NCBI RefSeq assembly: GCF_007859655.1
Contig: NZ_CP042304.1
Location: 3,350,501 to 3,414,500, forward strand
DNA from: Devosia ginsengisoli
Lineage (GTDB): Bacteria > Pseudomonadota > Alphaproteobacteria > Rhizobiales > Devosiaceae
DNA: 64,000 bases
Reading direction: 5' to 3'
Shown here: one piece after another, positions 36,619-44,496 of the stretch
Layout of the letters: each line of letters begins with the position of its first letter
Position numbering within the stretch: the first letter of the stretch is position 1
The notes under the pieces: generated by a model
What the model saw: only the letters and a program-made list of their open reading frames with translations
Told to the model about the DNA's origin: nothing
The model's database searches: none
Made by a program: the position numbers and the translations under genes

Positions 36619-36633
36619 GTTCGCTTTACGTTC
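36619..36633. promoter_or_regulatory. LexA (SOS) box upstream of comM
   Basis: GTTC-GCTTTAC-GTTC is an exact match to the alphaproteobacterial LexA consensus GTTC-N7-GTTC. It lies 55 bp before the comM ATG. ComM has been placed in alphaproteobacterial SOS regulons, which makes the site plausible. Confidence 0.6.
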
Positions 36634-36688
36634 TTGTTCTCCGCCATTCGCTTTGCTAAGCTCGCCCGAGGGCTTGGGGCATTGGGCG

Positions 36689-38212
36689 ATGGTCACCCGC
36701 GTAGCGACAGTGGCGTTTCAGGGCATCGAGGCGGTGCCGGTCGATGTGCAGGTGCAGATCACGCCCGGCTTCCCGAAATTCATCCTGGTCGGCCTGCCCG
36801 ACAAGGCGGTCAATGAATCGGGCGAGCGCGTCCGTGCTGCTTTGGTCGCCTCGGGCCTCGGCCTGCCGCCCAAGCGCATCACCGTCAATCTGGCGCCGGC
36901 CGATCTCCCCAAGGAGGGCAGCCATTACGACCTGCCCATCGCGCTGGGCGTCATGGCCGCCATCGGCGCCATTCCGCAGGATGCGCTCGATGGCTATCTG
37001 GCACTGGGCGAACTGGGGCTCGACGGGCGCCTGGCCCATGTCGGCGGCATATTGCCGGCCGCCATCGCCGCACAGGCGCGCGACCTCGGCCTGATCTGCG
37101 CCGAACCCTCGGGCGCCGAAGCCGCCTGGGCCGGCGACGGGCTCGATATCGTCGCCGCCGAAAGCTTGCTGGCGATTGCCAATCACCTGACCGGCCACCA
37201 GCTCGCTGCCCGGCCCGTGCCCAGCAAATACCTGCCGCAGGGCGGCCTGCCTGATCTTGCAGACGTGCGCGGTCAGCAGGTGGCGCGCCGGGCGCTGGAA
37301 GTGGCGGCGGCCGGAGGCCACAATATGCTGATGGTCGGCCCACCCGGCGCGGGTAAATCCATGCTGGCGGCGCGCCTGCCCTCCATCCTGCCGCCGCTCG
37401 AACCGCGCGAGCTGCTCGATATTTCGATGATCCAGTCCATTGCCGGCGAATTGGCGGGCGGCGCCATTTCCGATCGCCGACCTTTTCGCGCGCCACACCA
37501 TTCCGCCTCCATGGCGGCTTTGGTCGGCGGTGGCCTGCGGGTGCGGCCGGGCGAAGTCAGCCTGGCCCACAATGGCGTATTGTTCCTCGACGAACTGCCC
37601 GAATTCGCCCCCAGCGTGCTCGACAGCCTGCGGCAACCGCTGGAATCCGGCGAAACCGTCATCGCCCGCGCCAATGCGCGGGTCAGCTATCCCAGCCGCG
37701 TTCAGCTCATCGCCGCGATGAATCCTTGCAAATGCGGCATGGCTGGCACGCCCGGCCATACCTGCCGGCGCGGCAAGGCCTGTGCTGACGATTATCAGTC
37801 CCGCGTCTCCGGCCCCTTCCTCGACCGCATCGATATCCGCATCGACGTGCCGGCGGTTACCGCCGCCGACATGATCGCGCCATCGGCGGTGGCTGAAAGT
37901 TCGGCTGCGGTGGCCGAGCGGGTCGCCCGGGCCCGCGCATATCAGCGTCAGCGTTTTGCCGAACACGGCGCTCCTGACGTCTTCACCAATGCTGCGGCCA
38001 GCGCCACGCTGATCGAAAAAGTGGTCAATCCCGACAAGGAAAGCCAGGCTTTGCTGCTACAGGCCGCCGAGCGCTTTAACCTCTCGGCCCGCGCCTATCA
38101 CCGCGTGCTCAAGGTCGCCCGCACCCTGGCCGACCTGGCCGGCGCGGAACGTGTAGCCCGTCCTCATATCGCCGAAGCCCTGAGCTATCGGCTCAATTTC
38201 GGCACGACCTAG
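36689..38212 (+). CDS. comM: ComM/YifB-family Mg-chelatase-like AAA ATPase
   Basis: 507 residues from ATG 36689 (MVTRVATVAFQGIEAVPVDV). An N-terminal Lon-like S5 domain is followed by the P-loop MVGPPGAGKSMLAARLP at about residue 215, Walker B VLFLDELPEF, a cysteine cluster NPCKCGMAGTPGHTCRRG and the C-terminal lid. ComM is a helicase that helps integrate incoming DNA in natural transformation. An SOS box lies just upstream. Confidence 0.95.
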   Translation: MVTRVATVAFQGIEAVPVDVQVQITPGFPKFILVGLPDKAVNESGERVRAALVASGLGLPPKRITVNLAPADLPKEGSHYDLPIALGVMAAIGAIPQDALDGYLALGELGLDGRLAHVGGILPAAIAAQARDLGLICAEPSGAEAAWAGDGLDIVAAESLLAIANHLTGHQLAARPVPSKYLPQGGLPDLADVRGQQVARRALEVAAAGGHNMLMVGPPGAGKSMLAARLPSILPPLEPRELLDISMIQSIAGELAGGAISDRRPFRAPHHSASMAALVGGGLRVRPGEVSLAHNGVLFLDELPEFAPSVLDSLRQPLESGETVIARANARVSYPSRVQLIAAMNPCKCGMAGTPGHTCRRGKACADDYQSRVSGPFLDRIDIRIDVPAVTAADMIAPSAVAESSAAVAERVARARAYQRQRFAEHGAPDVFTNAAASATLIEKVVNPDKESQALLLQAAERFNLSARAYHRVLKVARTLADLAGAERVARPHIAEALSYRLNFGTT

Positions 38213-38222
38213 CCCGGTGCCC

Positions 38223-38243
38223 TGTGCATAAGCCTGTGGATAA
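38223..38243 (-). other. Two perfect DnaA boxes in tandem
   Basis: TGTGCATAA (38223-38231) and TGTGGATAA (38235-38243) are both the reverse complement of TTATNCACA, in the same orientation and 12 bp apart start to start. They lie in the 49-bp gap between convergent comM and cfa, 2 bp from a parS-like motif. Confidence 0.7.
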
Positions 38244-38245
38244 GT

Positions 38246-38259
38246 GTTTCACGTGAATC
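38246..38259 (-). other. parS-like motif copy 6 (inverted, GTTTCACGTGAATC on +)
   Basis: Reverse complement of the recurring 14-mer; TGTTTCACGTGAATCC matches 14 of 16 bases of parS. It adjoins the two DnaA boxes. Confidence 0.55.
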
Positions 38260-38261
38260 CG

Positions 38262-39380
38262 TCAGCGGATGCTCTGATAGCCGCCCGCTACGCCGCTGGG
38301 CGATAGCACCACCTGCCACAGGCTGATATGGCGGGCGCGGAACAGCGCGGCGAAGGTGCTGAGATAGTAGCGCCACATGCGCTGGAACCGCGCGTCGTAT
38401 TTCTCGCCCTGCAGGCCGGGCCAGGCGGCGTCGAACCGGTCGCGCCACGCCATCAGCGTGCGGTCATAATCGGCGCCGAAATTGTGCCAGTCCTCCATCA
38501 CGAACAAGCCCTCGATGGCTTTGCCGATCTGGGCGATGGAAGGCAGCATGCCATTGGGGAAAATATACTTTTCGCTCCACGGGTCGCCATGCGTGGTGGA
38601 AGTGTGCCCGCCAATGCTGTGCAGCAGGAAAAGTCCGTCCGGCTTGAGCAGGCTGGCGGCCTTCTCGAAATAGGCGCGGTAATTCTTGTAGCCGACATGC
38701 TCGAACATGCCGATCGAGATGATGCGGTCGAACTGTCCGTCCAGCGCCTGATAGTCGAGCAACCGCGTCTCGACCGGCAGGTCTTTGGTCCGCTCATTGG
38801 CCAGAGCCGCCTGCTCCTTGCTGACGGTGACGCCCAGTCCCGACACGCCATAGCGTTCGGCGGCGAATTGCAAAAAGCCGCCCCAGCCCGAGCCGATATC
38901 GAGAATGCGCATGCCGGGCGCCAGGCCGACCTTGCGGCAGATCAGGTCCAGCTTGGCCTCCTGCGCCGCGTCGAGATCCTTGGCATCCTTCCAATAGCCG
39001 CAGGAATAGATCATCCGCCGGTCGAGCATGGCGGCATAGAGATCGTTGCCGATATCGTAATGCTTCTCGCCCACCTCGGTTACATGCAGGCGCTGCAGGT
39101 TGAGCAGGCGCCCCTTGACCACGCTCCACATGACGGCGAGATCCTTGGGAAAAGCGTCCTGCACATTGGCGCTGATCAGGCGGAACAGGAACTGGTCGAG
39201 CGCCTCGGCGTCCCACCAGCCATCCATGTAGCTCTCGCCCAGCCCCAGCGTGCCATCGCGCAGCAGGCGCGCCCACAGGCGATCGTCATGGATCTGCGGG
39301 TCCCATGGATCGGTGCCGTTGAGGGTGACACCGATATTGTTCAACTGGCTGGTGACGAAACGCTTGGCGGATGCGGACAT
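38262..39380 (-). CDS. cfa: Cfa, cyclopropane-fatty-acyl-phospholipid synthase
   Basis: 372 residues from ATG 39380. Methylates unsaturated acyl chains of membrane phospholipids with SAM. AEVGEKHYDIGND-type sequence (VTEVGEKHYDIGNDLY), the SAM motif RILDIGSGWGGFLQFAAERY and the bicarbonate/active-site region SIGMFEHVGYKNYRAYF are present. The N-terminus is shorter than in E. coli but normal for this group. Monocistronic by layout. Confidence 0.95.
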   Translation of the reverse strand: MSASAKRFVTSQLNNIGVTLNGTDPWDPQIHDDRLWARLLRDGTLGLGESYMDGWWDAEALDQFLFRLISANVQDAFPKDLAVMWSVVKGRLLNLQRLHVTEVGEKHYDIGNDLYAAMLDRRMIYSCGYWKDAKDLDAAQEAKLDLICRKVGLAPGMRILDIGSGWGGFLQFAAERYGVSGLGVTVSKEQAALANERTKDLPVETRLLDYQALDGQFDRIISIGMFEHVGYKNYRAYFEKAASLLKPDGLFLLHSIGGHTSTTHGDPWSEKYIFPNGMLPSIAQIGKAIEGLFVMEDWHNFGADYDRTLMAWRDRFDAAWPGLQGEKYDARFQRMWRYYLSTFAALFRARHISLWQVVLSPSGVAGGYQSIR

Positions 39381-39517
39381 GGCGGCAGCATGATTTGATC
39401 GCAATACGAGACAGGTTACCTCCATCGTCGTTTGACGATCAACCACTTATTTCGCGCGATCAGGACCCGTTAACGAAGGCGGCATATTGGTCATGCTGAC
39501 ATGCCGGCAGGATAGTG

Positions 39518-40150
39518 ATGCGCAGATCGGGCGAACTGGTTCAGTGGAATAACAAGGGCGGCTATGGCTTTGTGCGGGATGACGCCGGCCGGGACTATTA
39601 CGTCCACATTTCCAAGGTCGCAGGCGGCAACCGGCCCCGCATCGGCGATCAACTGAGCTTCGAGATCGCCAGCGGCCGCAAGGGCCGTCCCTCTGCCATC
39701 GACGTCAGCATCACCGCGACCACATCCGCGCCCCAGGCCACCCTGCGCGACGTCAAGCAGGCGCCGGATAATGTCTCCCGCTTCAAGCTGGGCCTGCGCA
39801 CCGCCGCGGCCACATTGATGACCCTGCTGATCCTCGGCGCCATCGGCAGCGAACGGGCGCCGCAATGGATCGGCCTGCTCTATGCCGCCATGGGCGCCGG
39901 CTCGGCCTTGCTCTATCGCTTCGACAAGCTCTATGCGCTGACCGGCAAGTACCGCGTCAGCGAGAATAACCTCCATGTGGTGGACATGGCCTTCGGCATT
40001 ATCGGGGGCCTGGCCGCGCAGGAAGTCTATCGCCACAAGACGGTCAAGCCGCGCTTCGTCGCCACCACCTGGGCTATCGCATTGGTTCACACGCTGGCGC
40101 TGGCCGCCTTGACCTTCGGCTGGTTTGGCGTGCTGCTGCCTGCTGGCTAG
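39518..40150 (+). CDS. Cold-shock domain fused to DUF1294 membrane protein
   Basis: 210 residues. The N-terminal 65 residues are a CSD-like fold (GELVQWNNKGGYGFVRDDAG, DYYVHISKV) with the RNP-type aromatic pattern. Then come three to four membrane helices and the DUF1294 motif FDKLYALTGKYRVSENNLHV. Such fusions tether a nucleic acid-binding domain to the membrane; the biological role is not known. Start ATG at 39515 or 39518. Confidence 0.85.
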   Translation: MRRSGELVQWNNKGGYGFVRDDAGRDYYVHISKVAGGNRPRIGDQLSFEIASGRKGRPSAIDVSITATTSAPQATLRDVKQAPDNVSRFKLGLRTAAATLMTLLILGAIGSERAPQWIGLLYAAMGAGSALLYRFDKLYALTGKYRVSENNLHVVDMAFGIIGGLAAQEVYRHKTVKPRFVATTWAIALVHTLALAALTFGWFGVLLPAG

Positions 40151-40184
40151 ATCCGTCCATTTTCACTGCAGTCGCCACACCCAC

Positions 40185-40274
40185 GATGTCACCCCGGCCC
40201 TGAGCCGGGGTCCATCCTGAGATCGTGGTTGAGGCACGATCCTGGGATAGCCCCGCTTTCGCCGGGATGACATC
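40185..40274. repeat. Family A palindromic repeat (variant form)
   Basis: GATGTCACCCCGGCCCTGAG at the left and GCCGGGATGACATC at the right; matches the copy between hisF and hisE. Lies between the DUF1294 and aceA genes. Confidence 0.7.
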
Positions 40275-40299
40275 GCGGGTGGGCGATTCCCATGGATAG

Positions 40300-41583
40300 T
40301 CAGTGGAACTGCGCCGTCTCCGTGCTCTCGCCCATGGCGGTCGTGGCGCTCTTGCCTTCGCTCACCGCCAGCGACACGGCGTCGAAATAGCTGGTGCCCA
40401 CTTCGCGCTGGTGGCGCACCGCCGAAAAGCCATGCGTCTCGGCGGCGAATTCGGCCTGTTGCAGCCTGGAATAGCCGGCCATGCCGTCCGTCTTGTAGGC
40501 GCGGGCCAGTTCGAACGTGGTCAGGCTGAGATTGTGGAAGCCGGCCAGCGTGATGAACTGGTATTTGTAGCCCATGGCCGCGATTTCACGCTGGAAACTG
40601 GCCATGGCAGCCTCGTCCATATGCTTGGCCCAGTTGAAGCTGGGCGAGCAATTATAGGCCAGCATCTGCTCGGGATGGACCTTGCGCACCGCCTCGGCAA
40701 ACTTCTTGGCTTCGGCCAGATCAGGCGTACTGGTTTCGCACCAGATCAGGTCGGCATAGGGTGCATAGGCGATGCCGCGGGCAATGGCCGCGTCGATCCC
40801 GCCCTTGAGCCGATAAAACCCCTCGGCCGTGCGCTCGCCAGTGACGAAAGGCGCATCATAATCGTCGATATCGGAGGTGATGAGCCGCGCCGCTTCGGCA
40901 TCGGTACGCGCCATGATCAGCGTCGGCACGCCCATCACGTCGGCAGCCAACCGCGCCGCATTGAGCGTGCGGATGAACTGGCTGGTCGGCACCAGCACCT
41001 TGCCCCCCAGATGGCCGCATTTCTTCTCCGAGGCCAACTGGTCCTCGAAATGCACCGCGGCGGCACCCGCTTCGATCATGGCCTTCATCAGCTCGAAGAC
41101 GTTGAGTGCCCCGCCAAAGCCGGCCTCGGCATCGGCGATAATGGGCACGAAGAAATCGAGATCAGTCGTAGCAATGCCGTCGGCCTGTTCCATGGTCTGG
41201 ATCTGGTCGGCCCGCTGCAGGGCCTTGTTGATCCGCTTGACCACCGATGGCACGCTGTCGACCGGATAAAGGCTCTGGTCGGGATACATATTGCCCGACG
41301 AATTGGCATCGGCCGCCACCTGCCAGCCACTGAGATAGATGGCCTTGAGCCCGGCCTTGACCTGCTGCACCGCCTGGTTGCCGGTAAACGTGCCAAGCGT
41401 CGGCACGAAATCTTCGCTCTGCAGGAGCTCCCACAGCCGCTTGGCGCCGTTCTCGGCCAGCGTATGGCGAACAGGCAGCGAACCGGACAGCCGCGCCACA
41501 TCGGCCTGGCTATAGGTGCGGGCAATATTGCGCCACCGGTCGGGCGCATAATCGGGCGTCGGGAAAATCGGCTTGTCGAGCAT
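40300..41583 (-). CDS. aceA: AceA, isocitrate lyase
   Basis: Splits isocitrate to succinate and glyoxylate in the glyoxylate shunt, allowing growth on acetate and fatty acids. 427 residues with the catalytic [11 protein letters not shown] and [14 protein letters not shown] (Mg site), plus [13 protein letters not shown] 41583 is chosen because AAGGAGG precedes it; a longer frame is not conserved. Its promoter region holds TGTAAAG-type sites shared with the divergent ScfR-like gene 600 bp away. Confidence 0.97.
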   Translation of the reverse strand: MLDKPIFPTPDYAPDRWRNIARTYSQADVARLSGSLPVRHTLAENGAKRLWELLQSEDFVPTLGTFTGNQAVQQVKAGLKAIYLSGWQVAADANSSGNMYPDQSLYPVDSVPSVVKRINKALQRADQIQTMEQADGIATTDLDFFVPIIADAEAGFGGALNVFELMKAMIEAGAAAVHFEDQLASEKKCGHLGGKVLVPTSQFIRTLNAARLAADVMGVPTLIMARTDAEAARLITSDIDDYDAPFVTGERTAEGFYRLKGGIDAAIARGIAYAPYADLIWCETSTPDLAEAKKFAEAVRKVHPEQMLAYNCSPSFNWAKHMDEAAMASFQREIAAMGYKYQFITLAGFHNLSLTTFELARAYKTDGMAGYSRLQQAEFAAETHGFSAVRHQREVGTSYFDAVSLAVSEGKSATTAMGESTETAQFH

Positions 41584-41639
41584 GGTGTCTCCTCCTTGGG
41601 ACATGGCTTCGCCGGTCCGGTGGAGCGGCGGATTTCGAT

Positions 41640-41653
41640 GATTCACGTGGAAC
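41640..41653 (+). other. parS-like motif copy 7 (GATTCACGTGGAAC)
   Basis: One mismatch to the recurring 14-mer (A to G in the right arm). It lies 57 bp upstream of the aceA start codon, so any protein bound here could affect aceA transcription. Confidence 0.4.
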
Positions 41654-41662
41654 AAGTTCTTT

Positions 41663-41813
41663 TCCCTTCTCCCCTTGAGGGAGAAGGTGGCCGAAGGCCG
41701 GATGAGGGGTTGCTTCCGCAACCATCAAGCATGGGCGAACGCAGCACCCCTCACCCTGACCTTCCGCTGAACGCGTCAGGTCGTCCCTCTCCCTCAAGGG
41801 GAGAGGGAGAAGG
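41663..41813. repeat. Family B-like palindromic repeat (CTCCCTTGAGGG type)
   Basis: CTTCTCCCCTTGAGGGAGAAG at the left and CCCTCTCCCTCAAGGGGAG at the right flank an internal AGGTGGCCGAAGGCCGGATG. Located between aceA and the small gene at 41819. Confidence 0.7.
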
Positions 41814-41818
41814 CCCAA

Positions 41819-42046
41819 CTACCCCAGGACCTTCCGGCTGAAAGTGGCGGCGATCATGCCGCTGCCGGCGAACAGTTCCGTACTGCCCTCGCCGCCGACC
41901 AGCGAAAACTGGTGCCGGCCGATCTTTCCGGCAATGGCATAGCCCTGTTCGTCAAGGTGGCGTGCCTTGAACTGCGCCATGGCTTCGCCCGCCGTGGGGG
42001 CGATGATGGTCAGGTATTCCTCGCGTTCGCTGCTGGACGGGCTCAT
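41819..42046 (-). CDS. Small hypothetical protein between aceA and its regulator
   Basis: 75 residues, MSPSSSEREEYLTIIAPTAG, then AMAQFKARHLDEQGYAIAGK and a short beta-rich end (HQFSLVGG, MIAATFSRKVLG). I know no characterised member. It shares the regulatory gap with the ScfR-like gene and could be co-regulated with aceA. Confidence 0.6.
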   Translation of the reverse strand: MSPSSSEREEYLTIIAPTAGEAMAQFKARHLDEQGYAIAGKIGRHQFSLVGGEGSTELFAGSGMIAATFSRKVLG

Positions 42047-42070
42047 CCGAAAGTCTCCTCACTTGTCTGA

Positions 42071-42177
42071 TGTAAAGATTTGACAAATGCCCGGAAGATG
42101 CAAGAAATAAGCGCATAGCGGCCAGTAAAGCTGTAAAGGTGTGGTCAAGTTTCCATGGCGGATTTGTAAAGTCTGTC
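42071..42177. promoter_or_regulatory. Three TGTAAAG direct repeats, candidate ScfR/RamB operators
   Basis: TGTAAAGATTTGACAAA at 42071, TGTAAAGGTGTGGTCAAG at 42132 and TGTAAAGTCTGTCAAG at 42165 share TGTAAAG-N2-4-TG-N0-2-TCAA-like sequence. They lie in the 153-bp gap between the divergent small gene and the regulator. RamB of corynebacteria also binds an AAAG-rich box, so these fit its homologue here. Confidence 0.5.
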
Positions 42178-42199
42178 AAGAAGTGCCGGAGGAGGACGC

Positions 42200-43609
42200 A
42201 TGAACGATGTCAAGGACATGCAGATCGGCGGCCGCATCAAGCGGCTGCGGCGGCAGAAGAAGATCGCCCAGGCCGACCTGGCCCAGGCTTTGGGCATTTC
42301 CGCCAGCTATCTCAATCTCATCGAACATAACCGGCGCAAGGTCACCGTGCCCCTGCTGTTCTCCATCGCCGGTCATTTCGGCGTCGAGCCGGGTGAGCTG
42401 GTTGATGGCGACGAAGGAAGGCTGGTCGGCGACCTGATGGAAGCCTTCGGCGATGACCTGTTTGCCGATAGCGACGTGACCAATCTGGAAATCCGCGACC
42501 TGGCCCATGCCAATCCGGCCGCCGCCCGCGCTATTCTCAAGCTCTATGACCGCTATCGGCTGGTGGCTAAATCCGGTCCGGCGCCGGTTGCCGCTGATGA
42601 AGCCGAGCCCTTCCACCTCGCCACCGATGCGATTTCCGATTTCCTGCAGGAAAACGCCAACCACTTCCCTGATCTGGAAGCGGCGGCCGAGCGCGTCCGT
42701 GCCGATATCGACCATAGCGGCGACAATTTCGACTTCGGCCTGCGGACCTATCTGTTCAATGTCTTCGGCGTGGATGTGCGGCTGGCCTCCCTGCCCCATG
42801 GCATTGCCCGCCAGTTCGACCAGCGGCGCAGCCACCTGCTGGTGTCCGATATCCTGCCGGCTGAATCGGCCCTGTTCCTCATCGCCCACCAGCTCGGCCA
42901 ATTGGCTGCCGGCAGCGAGATTGCCGCCATTATTGCGGATTCCACCCTGCCCGAAGGCGATGCACCGGCTTTGGCGCGCAATGTGCTCTCGGCCTATTTC
43001 GCCGCCGCGCTCATCATGCCCTATGAGCCCTTCCTGCGCGCCTGCCGCGATTATCGCTACGATATCGAGCGTATCGCGCGCCGCTTCGGCGCCAGTTTCG
43101 AGCAGGTCTGCCACCGCATGACCACCTTGCAGCGCAAGGGCGCCTCCGGCATTCCGCTGCATCTGGTGCGCACCGATATTGCCGGCAATATCAGTAAGCG
43201 CTTCTCGCTGTCCGGCATTCATATTCCGCGCCATTCCGGCGCCTGCCCGCGCTGGAATGTCTATTCGGCTTTCCTCAGCCCGGAGCGCATCAATATCCAG
43301 CTTTCCCAGATGCCCGATGGCCAGCGCTATTTCTGCATCGCCCGCACTATCGCCAAGGGCGATCATCGCTACAATGCGCCCCGCCGCTACATGTCCATCG
43401 GCCTGGGCTGCTCGATCCACCATGCGCGGGAAATGATCTATTCCGACGGCATGGACCTGACGGGCGACAGCCAGCTCGTGCCGGTCGGCGTCGGCTGCCG
43501 CATCTGTCCGCGGCTCGAATGCGGCCAGCGCGCCCATCCCCCGGCCGATCATCGTTTCCGGCTGGACGATGATGTCAGGCCGGAAAGCCTCTATGCGCGG
43601 ATGGCTTAA
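42200..43609 (+). CDS. XRE-family regulator of the ScfR/RamB type
   Basis: 469 residues. An N-terminal HTH (IKRLRRQKKIAQADLAQALG and ISASYLNLIEHNRRKVTVPL) is followed by a long ligand domain that includes an ImmA-like segment and the C-terminal DUF2083 part with the cysteines of VGCRICPRLECGQRAHPP. Such short-chain fatty acyl-CoA responsive regulators control the glyoxylate and methylcitrate cycles. Placement next to aceA supports that role. Confidence 0.85.
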   Translation: MNDVKDMQIGGRIKRLRRQKKIAQADLAQALGISASYLNLIEHNRRKVTVPLLFSIAGHFGVEPGELVDGDEGRLVGDLMEAFGDDLFADSDVTNLEIRDLAHANPAAARAILKLYDRYRLVAKSGPAPVAADEAEPFHLATDAISDFLQENANHFPDLEAAAERVRADIDHSGDNFDFGLRTYLFNVFGVDVRLASLPHGIARQFDQRRSHLLVSDILPAESALFLIAHQLGQLAAGSEIAAIIADSTLPEGDAPALARNVLSAYFAAALIMPYEPFLRACRDYRYDIERIARRFGASFEQVCHRMTTLQRKGASGIPLHLVRTDIAGNISKRFSLSGIHIPRHSGACPRWNVYSAFLSPERINIQLSQMPDGQRYFCIARTIAKGDHRYNAPRRYMSIGLGCSIHHAREMIYSDGMDLTGDSQLVPVGVGCRICPRLECGQRAHPPADHRFRLDDDVRPESLYARMA

Positions 43610-43616
43610 TCATTGA

Positions 43617-43702
43617 GACCTCATGGTGAGCCCGTCGAACCACGAGGTCGGACACACTGATCTTGCCACGACCTCGTCCTTCGACAGGCTCAGGATGAGG
43701 TC
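43617..43702. repeat. Family C (REP-like) intergenic repeat pair
   Basis: GACCTCATGGTGAGCCCGTC at the left and the inverted CCTTCGACAGGCTCAGGATG at the right; between the convergent regulator and WYL genes. Confidence 0.8.
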
Positions 43703-43722
43703 TACTGAAGGATCGCGACTTT

Positions 43723-44433
43723 CTAAGCGCCGCCCTGCCAGCGCGGATCGTGCTGCCAACTGTCGCGCCATTCCCGTTCCAGCACGGCGCGCCGCTTGCC
43801 ATAGCGCGCGTCGGTTATCGTCAGTTCGACAATGCGATCGGTGCGGAAATTGCGGAAGGCGGTGCGCAGGCAGCACCAGGCGGCAATCACCTGCTTGCCC
43901 TCGTAATAGGCCAGTTGTACCGGCCAGATGGCGCGCTCGCTCGGATTGCCGTTCTCGTCCGCGTAAGAAATCTGCAGCGCCTTTTCCGTGCGCATGGCCT
44001 GCCGCACCTGGCCGAGAACAGGCATGGGCTGCCGCGAATTGGCGCTCCACACCGCGACGGGCCAGAGCCCGGTATCGTTGATGCGGTCGCGCAAATCCTC
44101 GGGCGAGGCCGTGGCGATCTTGGCAAGGGCATTCTGAGCGGCATGGCCCAGCCCGTCATCGGGCTGCGCGCCGACCCAGCGCGCGCCCAGCACCAGCGCT
44201 TCCAGCTCTTCGGGCGTGAACATCAGCGGCGGCAGGAAGAAGCCGGGTTTCAGCATATAGCCCACCCCCGCTTCGCCATCGATGGGTGCGCCCAGCCCGA
44301 TAAGCGTCTGCACGTCGCGATAGAGCGTACGCACGGAAACGCCCTGTTCCTCGGCCAAAGCTGCTGCCGTAACGGGCCGTCTGTGCCGCCGCAAGGCATC
44401 CATGACGGCAAACAGGCGCTCGGTTTTGTCCAT
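43723..44433 (-). CDS. YafY-type HTH and WYL-domain transcriptional regulator
   Basis: 236 residues. The winged HTH (RLFAVMDALRRHRRPVTAAA, EQGVSVRTLYRDVQTLIGLG) is followed by a linker and a WYL-like domain (ISYADENGNPSERAIWPVQL, GKQVIAAWCCLRTAFRNFR). WYL domains often sense nucleic acids or small ligands. It is on the same strand as and just downstream of the epoxide hydrolase gene, which may be its target. Confidence 0.85.
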   Translation of the reverse strand: MDKTERLFAVMDALRRHRRPVTAAALAEEQGVSVRTLYRDVQTLIGLGAPIDGEAGVGYMLKPGFFLPPLMFTPEELEALVLGARWVGAQPDDGLGHAAQNALAKIATASPEDLRDRINDTGLWPVAVWSANSRQPMPVLGQVRQAMRTEKALQISYADENGNPSERAIWPVQLAYYEGKQVIAAWCCLRTAFRNFRTDRIVELTITDARYGKRRAVLEREWRDSWQHDPRWQGGA

Positions 44434-44496
44434 GTTTCGTTCTCCCCTGGCCGGTCTGGATGCCAGATTCCCGCCCCGGAGCCAAGCGCGCTGTCG

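Noticed and set aside
40303..41841. A 512-codon open frame antisense to aceA
   Set aside because: Same shadow effect; aceA has all catalytic motifs and a strong ribosome site.
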